Below are positions 23,370 to 35,223 of a DNA stretch of 64,000 bases, piece by piece. The notes beneath the pieces are model-generated. The model saw only the letters and a program-made list of their open reading frames with translations, did no database searches and had not been told where the DNA came from. This DNA is from Solanum dulcamara. Lineage: Eukaryota > Streptophyta > Magnoliopsida > Solanales > Solanaceae. Location of the stretch: contig NC_077245.1 in the NCBI RefSeq assembly GCF_947179165.1, positions 20,931,740 to 20,995,739 of the forward strand, written 5' to 3'. Each line of letters begins with the position of its first letter. The stretch's first letter is position 1. A program made the position numbers and the translations under genes.

Positions 23370-24830
23370 AATATCATCCTCAGAAGGAACGAATAGATGA
23401 GGATATTTATCCTTCATATCTTCTTCAGCTTCCTATGTTGCCTCTTCAACTAATTGATTTCGCCATAGGATTTTGACAGATTCCACTTCCTTAGTTCTTA
23501 ATTTGTGAACTTGACGATCAAGAATCTGGACTGGAATCTTTTCATAACTCAAACTCTCTTTCACCCGAATGCTCATTCGGGACAACAAGACAAGGATCTC
23601 CCAAACACTTCTTAAGCATAGAGATGTGAAACATGAGATGAATAACTGCTAATTTTAGGGGTAATTCTAATTCATAGGCTATGTTACCAACCCTCTTCAC
23701 AATCTAATAAGGACCAATGTAGTGGGGACTAAGATTTTCTTTCATTCCAAATCTCATCACACCCTTCATGGGTGAAACTTTCAAGTATACCCAATCATAC
23801 ACTTCGAACTCCAAATCTCTCCTCCTAACATTAGTGTAGGATTTCTGGCGACTCTGAGCAGTCCTCAACCTCTCTTGGATGGTTTTCACCTTCTCCATAG
23901 CTTGGTGAACTAAGTCTGGTCCAATCAACTCATCTTCACCAACTTCGAACCAACTAATTGGTGATCTACATTTCCTTTCATATAAACCTTCATAAGCCAT
24001 TTGAATACTTGAATAGAAGCTATTATTATATGCAAACTAAATAAGAGGTAAATGATCATACCAATTACCTTTAAAGTCAATGACACAAGCTCTCTACATA
24101 TCCTTCAAAGTCTGTATCATACACTCTGTCTGGCTGTCTGGCTGCTGATGAAAAGCAGTACAAAAGTTCACTCTTGAACCCAAACATTTCTGAAATGACT
24201 TCCAAAACTGAGCAGTGAATTGATCTCCCCTATCTGAGATGATAGACAAAGGAACTCCATGCAGTCTAACAATTACTCTAAGATACAGTTTAGCATAATC
24301 CTTTGTGGTGTCTGTAGACTTAACCAGCAAGAAATGAGCCGATTTGATCATCCTATCCACAATCACCCAAATAGAGTCATGTTGTTTGCGGGTTTATGGT
24401 AAACCGATAATGAAGTTCATGTTGATCATCTCCTACTTCCATTCCTGGATCTCAATATTTTTAGCCACTCCATAAGGCCTTTGGTGCTCAATTTTAACTT
24501 GCTGGCAGTTCGGGCATCTGGACATAAACTCTGCTATATCTCTATTCATTCCACTCCACTAGAATACTTCTCTCAAGTTGTGGTACATCTTTGTCGAACA
24601 TGTATGGATGGAATACCTAGAATTATGGGCTTCTGCCATGATTCTCTCTTGAATTCCATCAATATTTGGAATACATAATCTCCCTTGATATCTCAACACT
24701 CCATCTCCCCCTTGGCAAAAGCCATTACCTTCTTCCTGTGAACCTCGTCTTTCAGTTGAAGCAAAATGGGGTCCTAATCTTTCTTTCCTTTCACCTCTAC
24801 AACTAAAGATGATTCAGCTCCATTCCAAAC
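23370..24830 (-). pseudogene. Integrase and chromodomain of the nested Tekay element
   Basis: The integrase catalyses insertion; the chromodomain targets chromatin. In coding order: the zinc domain around 24480-24640, the DDE core at 24094-24366 (IVDRMIKSAHFLLV, SIISDRGDQFTAQFW, then a QPDSQTECMIQTLKDM segment where the usual HPQTDGQAER is altered), the C-terminal part at 23704-24000 (YERKCRSPISWFEVGEDELI, VSPMKGVMRF), FHISMLKKCLGDP and the chromodomain near 23400-23560 (SYEKIPVQILDRQ, KILWRNQLVEEAT then a TAG where Trp is expected). Frameshifts separate the pieces. The region parallels 3509-5086 of the first element. Confidence 0.9.
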
Positions 24831-24860
24831 TATTGTATCGCCTTCACTAGAGTCAATAAG

Positions 24861-26301
24861 TTAAACTCCCAAACACACAAGTCTATGCACTTCCTTTTCC
24901 AACTCTTTTTTTTCCTCTTCCCCATGGGCCATACTCCCCATGGATAACCTACTTAGAGTATCAAAACCTACGTTTGCATTACCTGGGTGGTAGAAAATGC
25001 TTATGTCATAATCCTTGAGCAACTCTAGCCATCTCATTTGCCTTAAGTTCAGCTCATTTTGACTAAATACATACTGCAATCACTTGTGGTCCGTGAATAA
25101 ATCCATATGTATACCATAAAGATAGTGATGCCAGATCTTAAGAGCAAATACCATAGCTGCCAACTCAAGGTCATGAGTGGGGTAGTTTCTTTCATGAGTC
25201 TTAAGCTGTCTGGAGGTATAGGAAATGACCTTACCTTTCTACATCAACATATATCCCAACCCAACTCTAGAAGCATCACAATAGATTACAAAATCATCTG
25301 TTCCCTCGAATAGGGACAGTACTGGAGCAGTAGTCAATCTAGCTTTGAACTCTTGAAAGCTTTTCTCACAAGCATTAGACCATTGAAACTTAGCCTTTTT
25401 CTGAGCCAGATTAGTCAATGGTGAAGATATGGATGAGAATCCCTCAATAAACCTCCTATAGTAACCAGCCAAACCTAAGAAACTCCTTATGTCGGTTGGA
25501 GAGGTGGGTCTGGGCCAATTCTTAATTGCCTCAATCTTTTGAGTATCAACTTGAATTCTATCACCAGTTATAATATGGCCTAGGAACGCTACAGACGCAA
25601 TCCAAAACTCACACTTTGAAAATTTAGCATACAACTCCCTCTCCTTAAGAGTTTCGAAGGACAATCCTAAGGTGGTTAGCATGCTCACTCTTACTTCTAG
25701 ACTAGACCAAATTAACATCGATGAAGACAATCACAAATGTATCTAGGTATGGATTGAATACCCGGTTTATGAGGTCCATAAAAGCTGCAGGAGAATTTGT
25801 CAATCCAAAGGACATAACAAGAAACTCAAAATAACCATTGCGGGTTCGAAAAGCCATCTTCGGGATATCACATTCTCTCACTTTTAACTGATGATAGCCT
25901 GATCTGAGGTCTATCTTAGAGAAGCATGTGGCACCCTGAAGTTGGTCAAATAAATTATCTATCCTGAGGAGAGGATACTTATTCTTTATGGTGACTTTTT
26001 TTAGTTGCCAGTAATTAATGCACATTCTAAGGGACCCGTATTTCTTTCGCACGAATAGGAAAGGAGCGCCCAAATATGAGACACTTGGTCTAATAAATCC
26101 CTTATCTAGGAGGTCTTTCAGTTGTTCTTTCAACTCAGCAGAAGCTATCCTATAAGGAGGAATGGAGATAGGTTGTGTATCAAGAAGGACATCAATACTA
26201 AATTCTATCTCTCTATCAGGAGGGATTCCGGGTAGATCCTTAGGAAAGACTTCAGGAAACTCACTCACAACAGGAACTGACTCAAGAGATGATATATGCA
26301 T
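24861..26301 (-). pseudogene. Reverse transcriptase and RNase H of the nested Tekay element
   Basis: RT lies at 25702-26301 ([52 protein letters not shown]) and ends in the catalytic box [10 protein letters not shown]: the second Asp of the FIDD pair is Val, so the polymerase is dead even where open. After a stop and frameshift, the thumb region and RNase H follow (25239-25640, then 24861-25079: [47 protein letters not shown]). Compared with the first element, RT here is open for longer but mutated at the active site. Confidence 0.93.
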
Positions 26302-26740
26302 CCCTTAGAGATTAACTTTCTGGCCTTAAGGTAGGAAATAAATTTACCCTTAGGCACTGCAGAACTCCCCTTCCACTCTAAGATAGGTTCATTTGGAAAT
26401 TTAAACTTGACAATTCGGGTCCTACTATCAACTGAGGCATAATAAGCATAAAGCCAGTCCATGCCAAGAATCACATCAAAATCAACCATATCTAACTCAA
26501 CTAAGTCAACCATGGTATCCCTGTGATAGATTAACATAGTACAATCTCTATAGACCCTCTCAGCTAAGATAGACTCACCAATAGGAGTAGACATGCTAAA
26601 AGGCTCAAGAAGACACTCCGAAAGGATCTCAAATTTACTAGCCAAGTAAGGAGTCACAAAAGATAATGTAGCCCCCAGATCAAGTAATGCATACACATCA
26701 AAAGAAAAGACTCAGGGCATACCAGTAACAATATCGGCTG
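26265..26740 (-). pseudogene. Retropepsin-type protease of the nested Tekay element
   Basis: A 143-codon open stretch with active-site region LLDLGATLSFVTPY, then GESILAERVYRDC and DFDVILGMDWLYAYY. The D-x-G triad is present (DLG), so the catalytic Asp survives. It overlaps the RT frame at its end (26265-26301), showing a frameshift between the domains, and continues from the zinc knuckle upstream. Confidence 0.9.
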
Positions 26741-28002
26741 CATTCTCTTGGTCTTGGCGACTACCCATAGCATATAGACGATTTGTTCCCCCTCCTGCCC
26801 TTGAAGCTGTACCTCTCTAATTACCTCTATTCTGCAAAGATAGAGAAGAAAACTGAGCTCTAATACTTCTATCTCATTGTCTATTTAAAGGATACTTATT
26901 TTGGAAGTGACCTGTCTTTCCACATCCATAATAAGCATTGGTGCCCACACGACACTCTCCCAAATGAAGCTTCCCACATCTAGCACACAGTGGCTTTCCT
27001 CTAGAATCTTGAGCCACACTTAATTTGGATTGAGAACCCTGAGCTAGGAAGTTTTGGTGACTCAGCAACCTCTAATTAGGTGTAAAAGCACTTGTTGAAG
27101 AAGGTGCATAATTAGAAGACCCCTTCTAAAAGAAGGACTTATTACCCTTCCCTTGCTTCTGGTTTTTCTCATGCCTAGCAGACTTAGCCTTATTGCTTAA
27201 GTGTTCCTCTTGGTCCTTTTTGTTATCATCCTCAACCTGCTGAGCATACACCATCAATCTAGAAAAATCCATTTCAGAAATCATTAGCATTGCCTTACAT
27301 TCTCTCTTTACATATTAGCCTAGGCCAGAGACAAACTTCCTCATCTTGGATCTCATATGAGGAATCATTTCTGGGGCATATTTGGAAAACTGAATAAACT
27401 TTAAACTATACTCCTTTACAGACATGCTCTCCTACTTGAGGTTCACAAATCCTCAACTTTTGCTTCCCGTAGCTCTTAGGGAAATAAGTGATCAAGGAAA
27501 GCGCTTTCAAACTCATCCCAAACTGCAGGTCCAGCATCCTTGCCGCGACTCTGCTCCCACTGGTCATACCATACATTTGACACATCCTTGAGCTGGTAGG
27601 AAACCAACTCAACACCCCCAACCTCGGTAGTATGCATTTCTTTTAAGATCTTCCATATCTCATCATTGAAATTTTGAGAATCCTCCTCAACCTTAAATCC
27701 TATGAAGATTGGCGGGTTCATCCTCAGAAAATCTCTAATCCTTGTAGTGGAAAACGACTCTTGAGATCTAGAGCTAGGAGTTGGTGAAATATGGTTACCT
27801 ATCTGGCAGCTACCAGTTGAGTGAGCATGGTAATAGCCCCTCTAAATTCTAACTCCGAAGTAGGAGTGGTATGAACAGTAAGTATCTGGGGTACCTCAGT
27901 AGACCTTGCAGGTCGGTCCCTAGTTCTTAGTAGAGGCATCTCTGACTGTGGAACCTCAGTGCTGGCAGTGTTCCTCTGACTGATTGTACATTTAGAAGGC
28001 AT
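26741..28002 (-). pseudogene. gag of the nested Tekay element
   Basis: Gag starts at ATG 28002 (MPSKCTISQRN), about 215 bp inside the LTR end. It runs through a Gln/Thr-rich N-terminus (LEFRGAITMLTQLVA), the capsid segment at 27476-27721 (NPPIFIGFKVEEDSQNF, VSNVWYDQWEQSRG), a degraded segment with the RKFVSGL-like region near 27310, and the nucleocapsid at 26874-27068. The zinc knuckle CARCGKLHLGEC is followed by a second one in which two cysteines are tyrosines (YYGCGKTGHFQNKYP). Several frameshifts break the gene. It shows the capsid half that the first element has lost. Confidence 0.88.
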
Positions 28003-28200
28003 GGTCTACAACGTATAAATGCACGAATTAGAAATAAAATTTTATAGAGTTCAACTCTATCGCACGAACGCAGGCTATGAAAGAAGTGAAATAATTCCTA
28101 ATGTCCTATAGCCACCTGATTATAAATGTGGTGCATGACACACCCATAAGCAAGACTCTACTAGACACGGCTTCATAGACACCCTAGGACTCTTGAAACC

Positions 28201-28216
28201 CTTCTATAATACCAAG
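28201..28216 (-). other. Degenerate primer-binding site of the nested element
   Basis: The minus strand next to the LTR reads TTGGTATTATAGAAGG. The first bases match TTGGTATCAGAGC, the site for initiator Met tRNA used by this lineage; the rest has diverged. Confidence 0.6.
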
Positions 28217-28218
28217 TT

Positions 28219-30398
28219 TGTCATGCTCTGAGAGGGTACCCTAGGCATGGCCGACACTCAAAAACCATCTCTGGACTTCGAGAGAACCACTTGATCTTAT
28301 CACTCATTCATTCATCAATGGAAAACTTAAGTGAAAATAAGAATACTTATGAGGGATCGCCATCATTAATATCAAATGAAAGAAACAATCCTTAGAAAAA
28401 ATAGTTTCAAAGGAGAACTACTCCAACTACATCATCAAACTCTGTCTATGAAGCCTCTAACACTATCAGACGGTGTCAATGACATGTCCATGGCTACCTC
28501 AAAAGAAACATAATACTCAACAATAATAAAAGGATAAAGAGTTCCTCTGAATACAAGAAGGACTCACCAAATATTTGGAAAGTAATGATCTTCAACGATG
28601 CGCCTATTGAGGATCTCTAACACCTGTATCTACATCATAAAATGATGCAGGTCGAATAATGTCAGTACATAGAATGTATGAGTATGTAAAATGGTAGGAA
28701 AGTAAGGACAGATATTAAGAAACTCCTCTCAGGAAGACTCGGCTCAGAACTCAATATTATCTCAACACCAATATGTAATGCAAGTTTAAAAATAATAATA
28801 ATAATAAGCAATGCTTACTCAGTGGGGAGTTTCTCTAACTGACAACCATCACTTATGAGCTAGTGATGATACAACGAAGCAATGTTGTTGCCACATCCAT
28901 CCAATACCTTGCTAGGGTAAAAGACATCACCATCTTCGATCCAATCATCAAAGTCCTCTTTTTGGGACTTAAGAGACATAACCTCCATCCTACGTTGGCT
29001 AGGTAGTTTTAGGATTTGAGTCAATTAAACTCTTATCCAATCCGATGCTCAATACTACTCCCAAAATATGTACTCATATTAACCTCATCATCTAGCTTCA
29101 TTAGACTTTAATTTAAAATATCACACTCATCTCAATGCATCATTATCATCATTACCTCTTCATCAAATCATTATACTTCAAAACATCTTACTCAAAACAT
29201 CATTTAACCCAAAGAATCAGATTCATTTAAACTCAATTTTTTTGCTATTTCAAAACTTAATAAAATACATATATAGTATTAATTCAAATTACTTTTTTGT
29301 CAATGAATATTAAAACACAACATCTTTACTCAAAACATGCATAAAACAATATTCATGAAAATCAAATCAATTAGGATTCATGGGAAAGTAGCCACGAACA
29401 ATAATTCCAATAATATGAAATATAAAAATAATAATAATCTCAACGCATAAATATATCTAACTCAATAGAAGAAGAATTAACTCATTTAGAATTTAAAAAA
29501 TTAAGGTAAAACTCAACTATAACTCAATTATGATGAATTTAAATATTGGGCACATGGACGAACTCAATCCAATCCTATGAATAGTCTTACATACCTGGAA
29601 TTCGAAGCTTTACTCTGAATTAAAGAATTCAATGACCACTCTTGATCCCCTAGCCTTTTTTCCTCGCCGGAGCATTTTGTATACTACCCGAAGTATAAAA
29701 ATTAACAAAATAGTATTTCTACACTATTAAAAACTAAAATTATATTTGAGAATGAGTAAAGAATTATATAGAGAGAAGAGTTGCTTGGGAAAGCTTGATG
29801 AATAAAATGAGGAAATAAGGTGGGTATTTATAGGTGTGGATGAGTGACCTAATAATAAATAAAAATATACAAAGAATGATCTTGAAAATTCAATGGAGGA
29901 TTGTGATCTCATTGATGATTTCAAATGGAGGATTATTGATGTCATGGTGATGTCAAATGGATCTAGATCTTTCCATGATGGTGAGATGAATCTTCTTTTA
30001 ACTGAATACCCTTTTTTTGGAGTTGTGTTTGAAAAAGATAACTTCCTAATAAGGATTTGGTGTCTTCATATGAACTGTAGATATAGAAGTATACTTTTAT
30101 TTCATTCAAGAATCAACCGATTTGGAGCATCCTGCCGTGAAATATGACCTTTCTTCTACAAATACTCTATTTCATCACAACACCATATCTTGCAAAAATT
30201 AATTTATTTGATATATGTATCCTCCGAATCTTAAGATGTGGTCTTTATAAAAGTTGTAGATAATGCCGTTAGGGTTATTCAAAAATTTGAATTACCTAAT
30301 CTGGACTATTCTATGAAAAGTTATTCCCAAAATATAGAAACAGTATTATTTTCATCGAGAATTGAAATACCACGTACAACGTTTTAGAGGGTGTTACA
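28219..30398 (-). repeat. 5' LTR of the nested Tekay element
   Basis: Plus-strand ends TGTCATGCTCT and GGTGTTACA. Matches 21034-23175 along its length with numerous substitutions and small indels, so this insertion is clearly older than the Copia element at 48085. Open frames inside it (for example 29893-30147) are not genes. Confidence 0.93.
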
Positions 30399-32061
30399 GT
30401 TCCTATATCGACAACTTCTTTGGATCTTACGATGAAATCACCAGTACTCATTTAAAATCCGCAAAATAAACTCGACAACCTAAACACATTAATCAAAGAT
30501 CCACCACTAAAATCTTCCTTATAAACAATGCTTAACCTAAGCATCTGTAGTAATAAAGTAGTTGGTTTCTCAACTGTGAATGCACTATAGAATCTCATTA
30601 TACAAGCATGTGATACCAATGATAAATTCTTAAGTAGTTAGTATTCGCACTTGACAATCAGCGTATCTATTCATATACCACTAGTACCATATCATAAAGG
30701 TTTGTTAGATCCACCACTAGAACATATTATACCCATTGAGAAGATCGTACCCAAATGGCCCTCACATTCCTACCTATTAAATAACTGCAAAACATTACCA
30801 AATCCAATTTGTTATGTCGCTAGCCCAAGCGATATACATTCTTTCATAGATCAGGTCACTAGCATAAGTAACACAATCCATAACTCTTACCAAGTAAGCA
30901 TCGATATCATTATAGTAGTCGTATTATAAGCCTCTTTGATATACACTCAATCTATGAAACTACGGTAGAGATTCTGACCAAAATCTTTTCATAGAGTGGT
31001 GAAATCCGCTCTTCTAGACTGAAGTAAAGTTGTGTAGCATAATTAGATAAGGCACAAAACCTAGCCTTATAGGCTACAACACATATTTTCCCTTGCTCTT
31101 TATTCATGAACTCATCTCTCCTCTTGTACATCAAGGTCTAGGGGATATACTTCCCTATGAAGAAGTCAGAAGAAGCTGTCCAAGTCATACAAAACCTTTA
31201 ACAACACTATCAATATTAGATCAGTAGCTATGATTGTAAAGAACCCTTAAGAGCGACAAAACTAGACTCAATGGTCCCCACATTCAATCACACATAGCCG
31301 GGAAGTGACCCCGATGACTAGATAAATCTTAAGATTGTTGGAAAACTGTAAGTATTCATGGTAGCTCTTTTATATATTCTCATAAGTAAAGTGGTGTGTG
31401 TAGAACCATTGGTGTACTTCAACTATCCCAAACAACACCAAATCTGCCATAATTCAAATGACTAAGTTTGCCCAAGGACGTCATCCTACCAAGATGACAA
31501 TCATAGAATTGGTACACTCGGTCCACCACTAAGGAATCACCTATAGATATGGAAACACACATGAGCATATGTAGAGAATCATACTGCAAGCCATATTCGA
31601 AATAAATTAGATGGTCACATAAAAATATACGAAACCAAAGTCGAATAACATAAGATACTCCTTTCATAGTGCCCATATCAAATATTTCCATTTATCTGAC
31701 TGCATTTCTTTGATTTTTAGCTACTCACAATCAACCAGTCTAATCCCCATTACAATCATACATATTTTCGACATATCAAATACCACATACTCCTTACAGT
31801 ACTCCAATTTAGTACTAGCTCTAACGCATGGCTTAGACATTATTATTGATCTAATTCTGATCATTTGTGAGAATAAAGTGATGACGGTCAGATACCAATT
31901 TGTATCACTAAATTCTAATTGAATTTAAGTAATAGCACGAAAGAAAGAAGGAATGAAGTTTTCCTAAGTCTCGTAGCCTCTCGAAGAAAAGTAAAGGCTC
32001 CCTGTACTATTCTGCAAGACTCTACTAGAGCTCTCCTTGTGTGATGAGATCATCGAACCAA
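30399..32061 (-). pseudogene. 5' internal part of the outer Tekay element: gag and protease fragments
   Basis: On the minus strand a gag piece at about 30952-31200 reads PLDLDVQ, then DEFMNKEQGKICVVAYKARF and LSNYATQLYFSLEERI, resembling the conserved Gag segment seen at 968-1189. A protease-like piece at 31419-31691 reads IGDSLVVDRVYQF, then degraded sequence similar to the DFDVILG region. In element orientation the protease piece comes before the gag piece, the reverse of normal order. The rest has no recognisable coding sequence. Assignments rest on short motifs in heavily mutated sequence. Confidence 0.55.
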
Positions 32062-32077
32062 AAGTTCTGATACCAAG
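32062..32077 (-). other. Primer-binding site of the outer element (initiator Met tRNA type)
   Basis: The minus strand reads CTTGGTATCAGAACTT just inside the LTR ending at 32080. TGGTATCAGA is the usual plant retrotransposon site complementary to the 3' end of initiator Met tRNA. Confidence 0.8.
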
Positions 32078-32079
32078 CT

Positions 32080-34223
32080 TTTCACGACCAAAATGAGCCA
32101 TGAGTGGCACCCACACTTAACCTCCTAGATGGGAGAACAAACAATACAAACCCAACTTATGCTAGCGACTTAACTTATAAAATATGACAACAATGTGGAA
32201 GCTCAACTTATGAAAGTAAGATATAACAAAACCACTAAAGTCTATTACATACGTTCTCCAAAATGTGAAAGTCATCACATCAAGGACATATAAATTTTAA
32301 AATACTAAGTCTGGAAATATCAAATGCTAGAATAAAATAAATAACATAGTTCGTGTCTTTAACTAAGGATATCATGTCAGGATTGAGAGAATCCAACACG
32401 AGCTAGAAGGAATAGCTCACCCTAGAACCTGATGTGCTGGACATTGGCTATAGTTGATGTCGAGACAAAGTCGATGGTACACTCACTGCACTCCATAAAA
32501 TAAAATAAAGAAAAATACAAGTAGGGGTCAATATAGGGAAACATGTACTGAGTAGGTATCATCGGTTGACTAGAAATAGAAGTCAATATACATAAAGTAA
32601 TAGTGAGAAATCAACCATAACACTTAACATGTGGCAACAACAAGATCAAGTGACAACATAATGAAATAGTTACATAATCAGTCAACAATATCTAAAGTAT
32701 ACATGAGGACTCAAGCCTCCACACCACGCTCTTTTGAAAAATGAGTTATTTGGAATTGAGTAGATTAAGTCATTTTAATATATTTTCCTTAAATATTACC
32801 ATGGCGGAATATGATACCTGATCTAATAATATCATGTCAGCTCGTGACATCCGATCCAACTATACCGTATCGGAATATGACACCCGATCTAAATATACTA
32901 TGTCGAAATATGACACCCAATTTAAATATACCATATCAAAATGTGACATTTGTCAAAATGTGACACCCGATCCAAATATAATTAACTTATCATTCTTTAT
33001 TATCACATTCCACTTCATTAACAATATTTCATCAAGCCTTCTTTATTTAAGGCATCACTTTTCATAGGACAAGTTCAAGATTATGAATTTCACGGTCTTG
33101 GGATTGCAGACCAATCACAACAACATATCAACCATTCAAACCACAACAATTAAATTCATAGTAAACTTCACACATTACTCAATAACTATCAATCGCTATT
33201 AAGAATCTATCTATGATATAGAATAAAACCATAACATACCTCAATCAAAGAACCGAAGTCAAGAAAGCTAATTCACCAATGTTTTTCCTTTCTTCCATGC
33301 CACTGAATGTTTCTAATCTATCAAGTATGCATAATTTGTAAGTAAGAGTTTGTAGACACCCATATTACTATACTTCAAGCCTAAATTCCAAAAATCCTAC
33401 AACAAGAATCTATAATCACGTTCCTAATCTAGATGCCAATTAATTTGTCAAGTCTCATATTTCTGAATTTCAAGCCTAGGGTTAAGTCCCAATTCCTCCA
33501 AATAACATAAATTTAATGATATTTATATAATAGAATATATTGAATATTTAATTATCTATCTCAATATATCAAAACTTAAATCATAATGTGATATACTTAG
33601 AGGTTGGCTCTTCATCTTAGTCATCTGTATCGATGACACATCAAGTTCTACCAACTTGTTGTGCAATGAGAAGCATCTACAATTCAAGTAATACAACATG
33701 CATTAAGTAAGTCAATGAGGATTCCACTTCATCTTGAAAAATGGCACTAGATGCAATTTTAAGGTCAACCACTTGTTTGATCATCATTAGCTAATCATAA
33801 TGTCATAACTATCCACTCACCTTTCAATATTATTTTATTACCAAATAATATACTAATATATAATATATATCCTAGCAACTAATATGTAGAAAAAGAATGA
33901 AATTTTAGCCATTACCTGAAGCCCTGCTTGCTTCTCTTTGTGCCGCTGAACCGTCCTTTCTATTTTGCAGTTCATACGTAGTAGTGGACAACAGAAATAT
34001 TAAGCCCTATTCCACTTTATTTTAATAAATATGAGATAAGTGGTATAGGGTATAAAATAAATTATCAATTTATCCCACTGATTAAATTAGTTATCTAAAA
34101 TCGTCCGTCAACTAATTAGTTATAATTATCGAATAGTCCAAAATATCCATTAAATATTTATTTTATGAGTCTTTTATGAAATAAGAAGCTCTTGTACTCA
34201 AAATGGCCTAATAGGTCATTACA
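32080..34223 (-). repeat. 5' LTR of the outer Tekay element (2144 bp)
   Basis: Plus-strand start TTTCACGACC (TG lost) and end GGTCATTACA; aligned with 16128-17829. It carries the 480 bp segment deleted from the left LTR and a diverged minisatellite at 32800-32980. Confidence 0.9.
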
Positions 34224-34228
34224 AAGGG
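34224..34228. repeat. Target-site duplication AAGGG, right copy
   Basis: Identical to 16123-16127; before the insertion, bases up to 16127 were joined to 34229. Confidence 0.88.
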
Positions 34229-35223
34229 TTTTGTAACAAAAATTTAAATTTAAAATTTTAAACTCATGTGTCACATACAAAAAAGAAGGAAAGAAGAAAG
34301 TATTCTCTCTCCTCTTTAGATGCGTTCACATATTGTCAAATCAAACAAATAAAGAAGACATTGCTTTTCTTTCTCCCACTCATTCCTATTCACTCTGCTC
34401 TTCGTCTTCCTTTCCATCTCAAATCTCCATAGAATTTCCTTCATACCTTCCCTTCATTTTCCTTGCGCTTCAGTTTGTGCAATAGAGCCTAATTTGTTGA
34501 TCTACAGTACATCCATTTTGTCGTCATTGCTAGTAGTCCAATCAACAAGTTCAAGGTTACCGTTGTTTTTAAGGCTTTCAAATCTTTTCATCTTTTGTGG
34601 TTATGGTTGAGTTATTTTTTTGGTTCTGCTGAATATGTTCTCTGTTGGGAATTTGGTTGTTGGGTTATTTTTCTTGTCTTGTTAAGAGTCATAGTTTGCA
34701 ACACATCACCCATGTATTCTTTGTAATTGGCGACTCATATTTCCCAACATACGACTCTCCGGTTGCATTACCCCATAACTTGGAATATGCATATTTTGTT
34801 ATTATATTTTTGTACACGTCTGATGAAACCCTAATTTTTTCTGGCTATGGGTGGTGTTGTTGTTTTAGATCTGTTGAATGTGTGGTATTTTTTGAATATT
34901 GGTGGATATGTTGTTGTTCTTGTCTTGTTAAGAGGCACAAGTTGCAGCATATCACCCATTTGTTGTTGGTCACAGGTAACTCATATGACCCAACATACGA
35001 ATCACTTGTTGCAAGAACCCATAAATTGAAATATGCATATCTTTACTATGCATGTCTCAAGAAATGCGAATGTTTTCTTATTGTGGGTTGTGTTGTTGTT
35101 TAAGTTCTGTTGAATGTGTGGTCATTTTCGAATGTTAGTGGATATGTTGTTGTCCTTGTCTTGGTAATATTCACAAGAACAGTGATAACAAATTCTTTTT
35201 CTACCTCTATTTTTCCAAATACA
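34229..35223 (+). other. 5' flank and leader of the Ulp1-like locus, with an internal duplication
   Basis: A pyrimidine-rich leader-like stretch (34300-34450) is followed by two copies of a segment of about 120 bp (about 34675-34800 and 34920-35045) that share TGCAACACATCACCCAT / TGCAGCATATCACCCAT, CAACATACGA and TTGGAATATGCATAT-like words. Chance open frames (34645-35103) read through these repeats. The position before the first ATG suggests a 5' UTR or first intron. Confidence 0.45.

Larger units (their letters stand above)
21034..30398 (-). mobile_element. Nested minus-strand Tekay-type gypsy element
   Basis: Two LTRs of 2142 bp (21034-23175) and 2180 bp (28219-30398), a polypurine tract beside the left LTR, a degenerate primer site beside the right LTR, and gag to chromodomain in order on the minus strand. 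Flanking 5-mers are ATTCT (21029-21033) and GTTCC (30399-30403), which share the central TTC and differ by two transitions, so a decayed target-site duplication is possible but not proven. It lies inside the outer element in the same orientation. Confidence 0.93.
16128..34223 (-). mobile_element. Outer minus-strand Tekay-type gypsy element, split by a nested element
   Basis: Two LTRs with matching ends (16128-17829 and 32080-34223) are bracketed by the 5 bp duplication AAGGG. Between them, on the minus strand, are a primer site, gag and protease pieces, an integrase with chromodomain, and the complete nested element 21034-30398. RT and RNase H are not recognisable. Without the nested element it would be about 8.7 kb. 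Being the host of a nested, itself decayed element, it is the older insertion. Confidence 0.9.

Noticed and set aside
21029..30403. Perfect 5 bp target-site duplication for the nested Tekay element
   Set aside because: The flanks are ATTCT and GTTCC; only the middle TTC agrees, so I report it only as possible.
34645..35103. 152-codon plus-strand open frame rich in Cys and aromatic residues
   Set aside because: It reads through two copies of an internal repeat in AT-rich leader sequence, has no family pattern, and lies upstream of the clear MAPAKQ start of the Ulp1-like gene.
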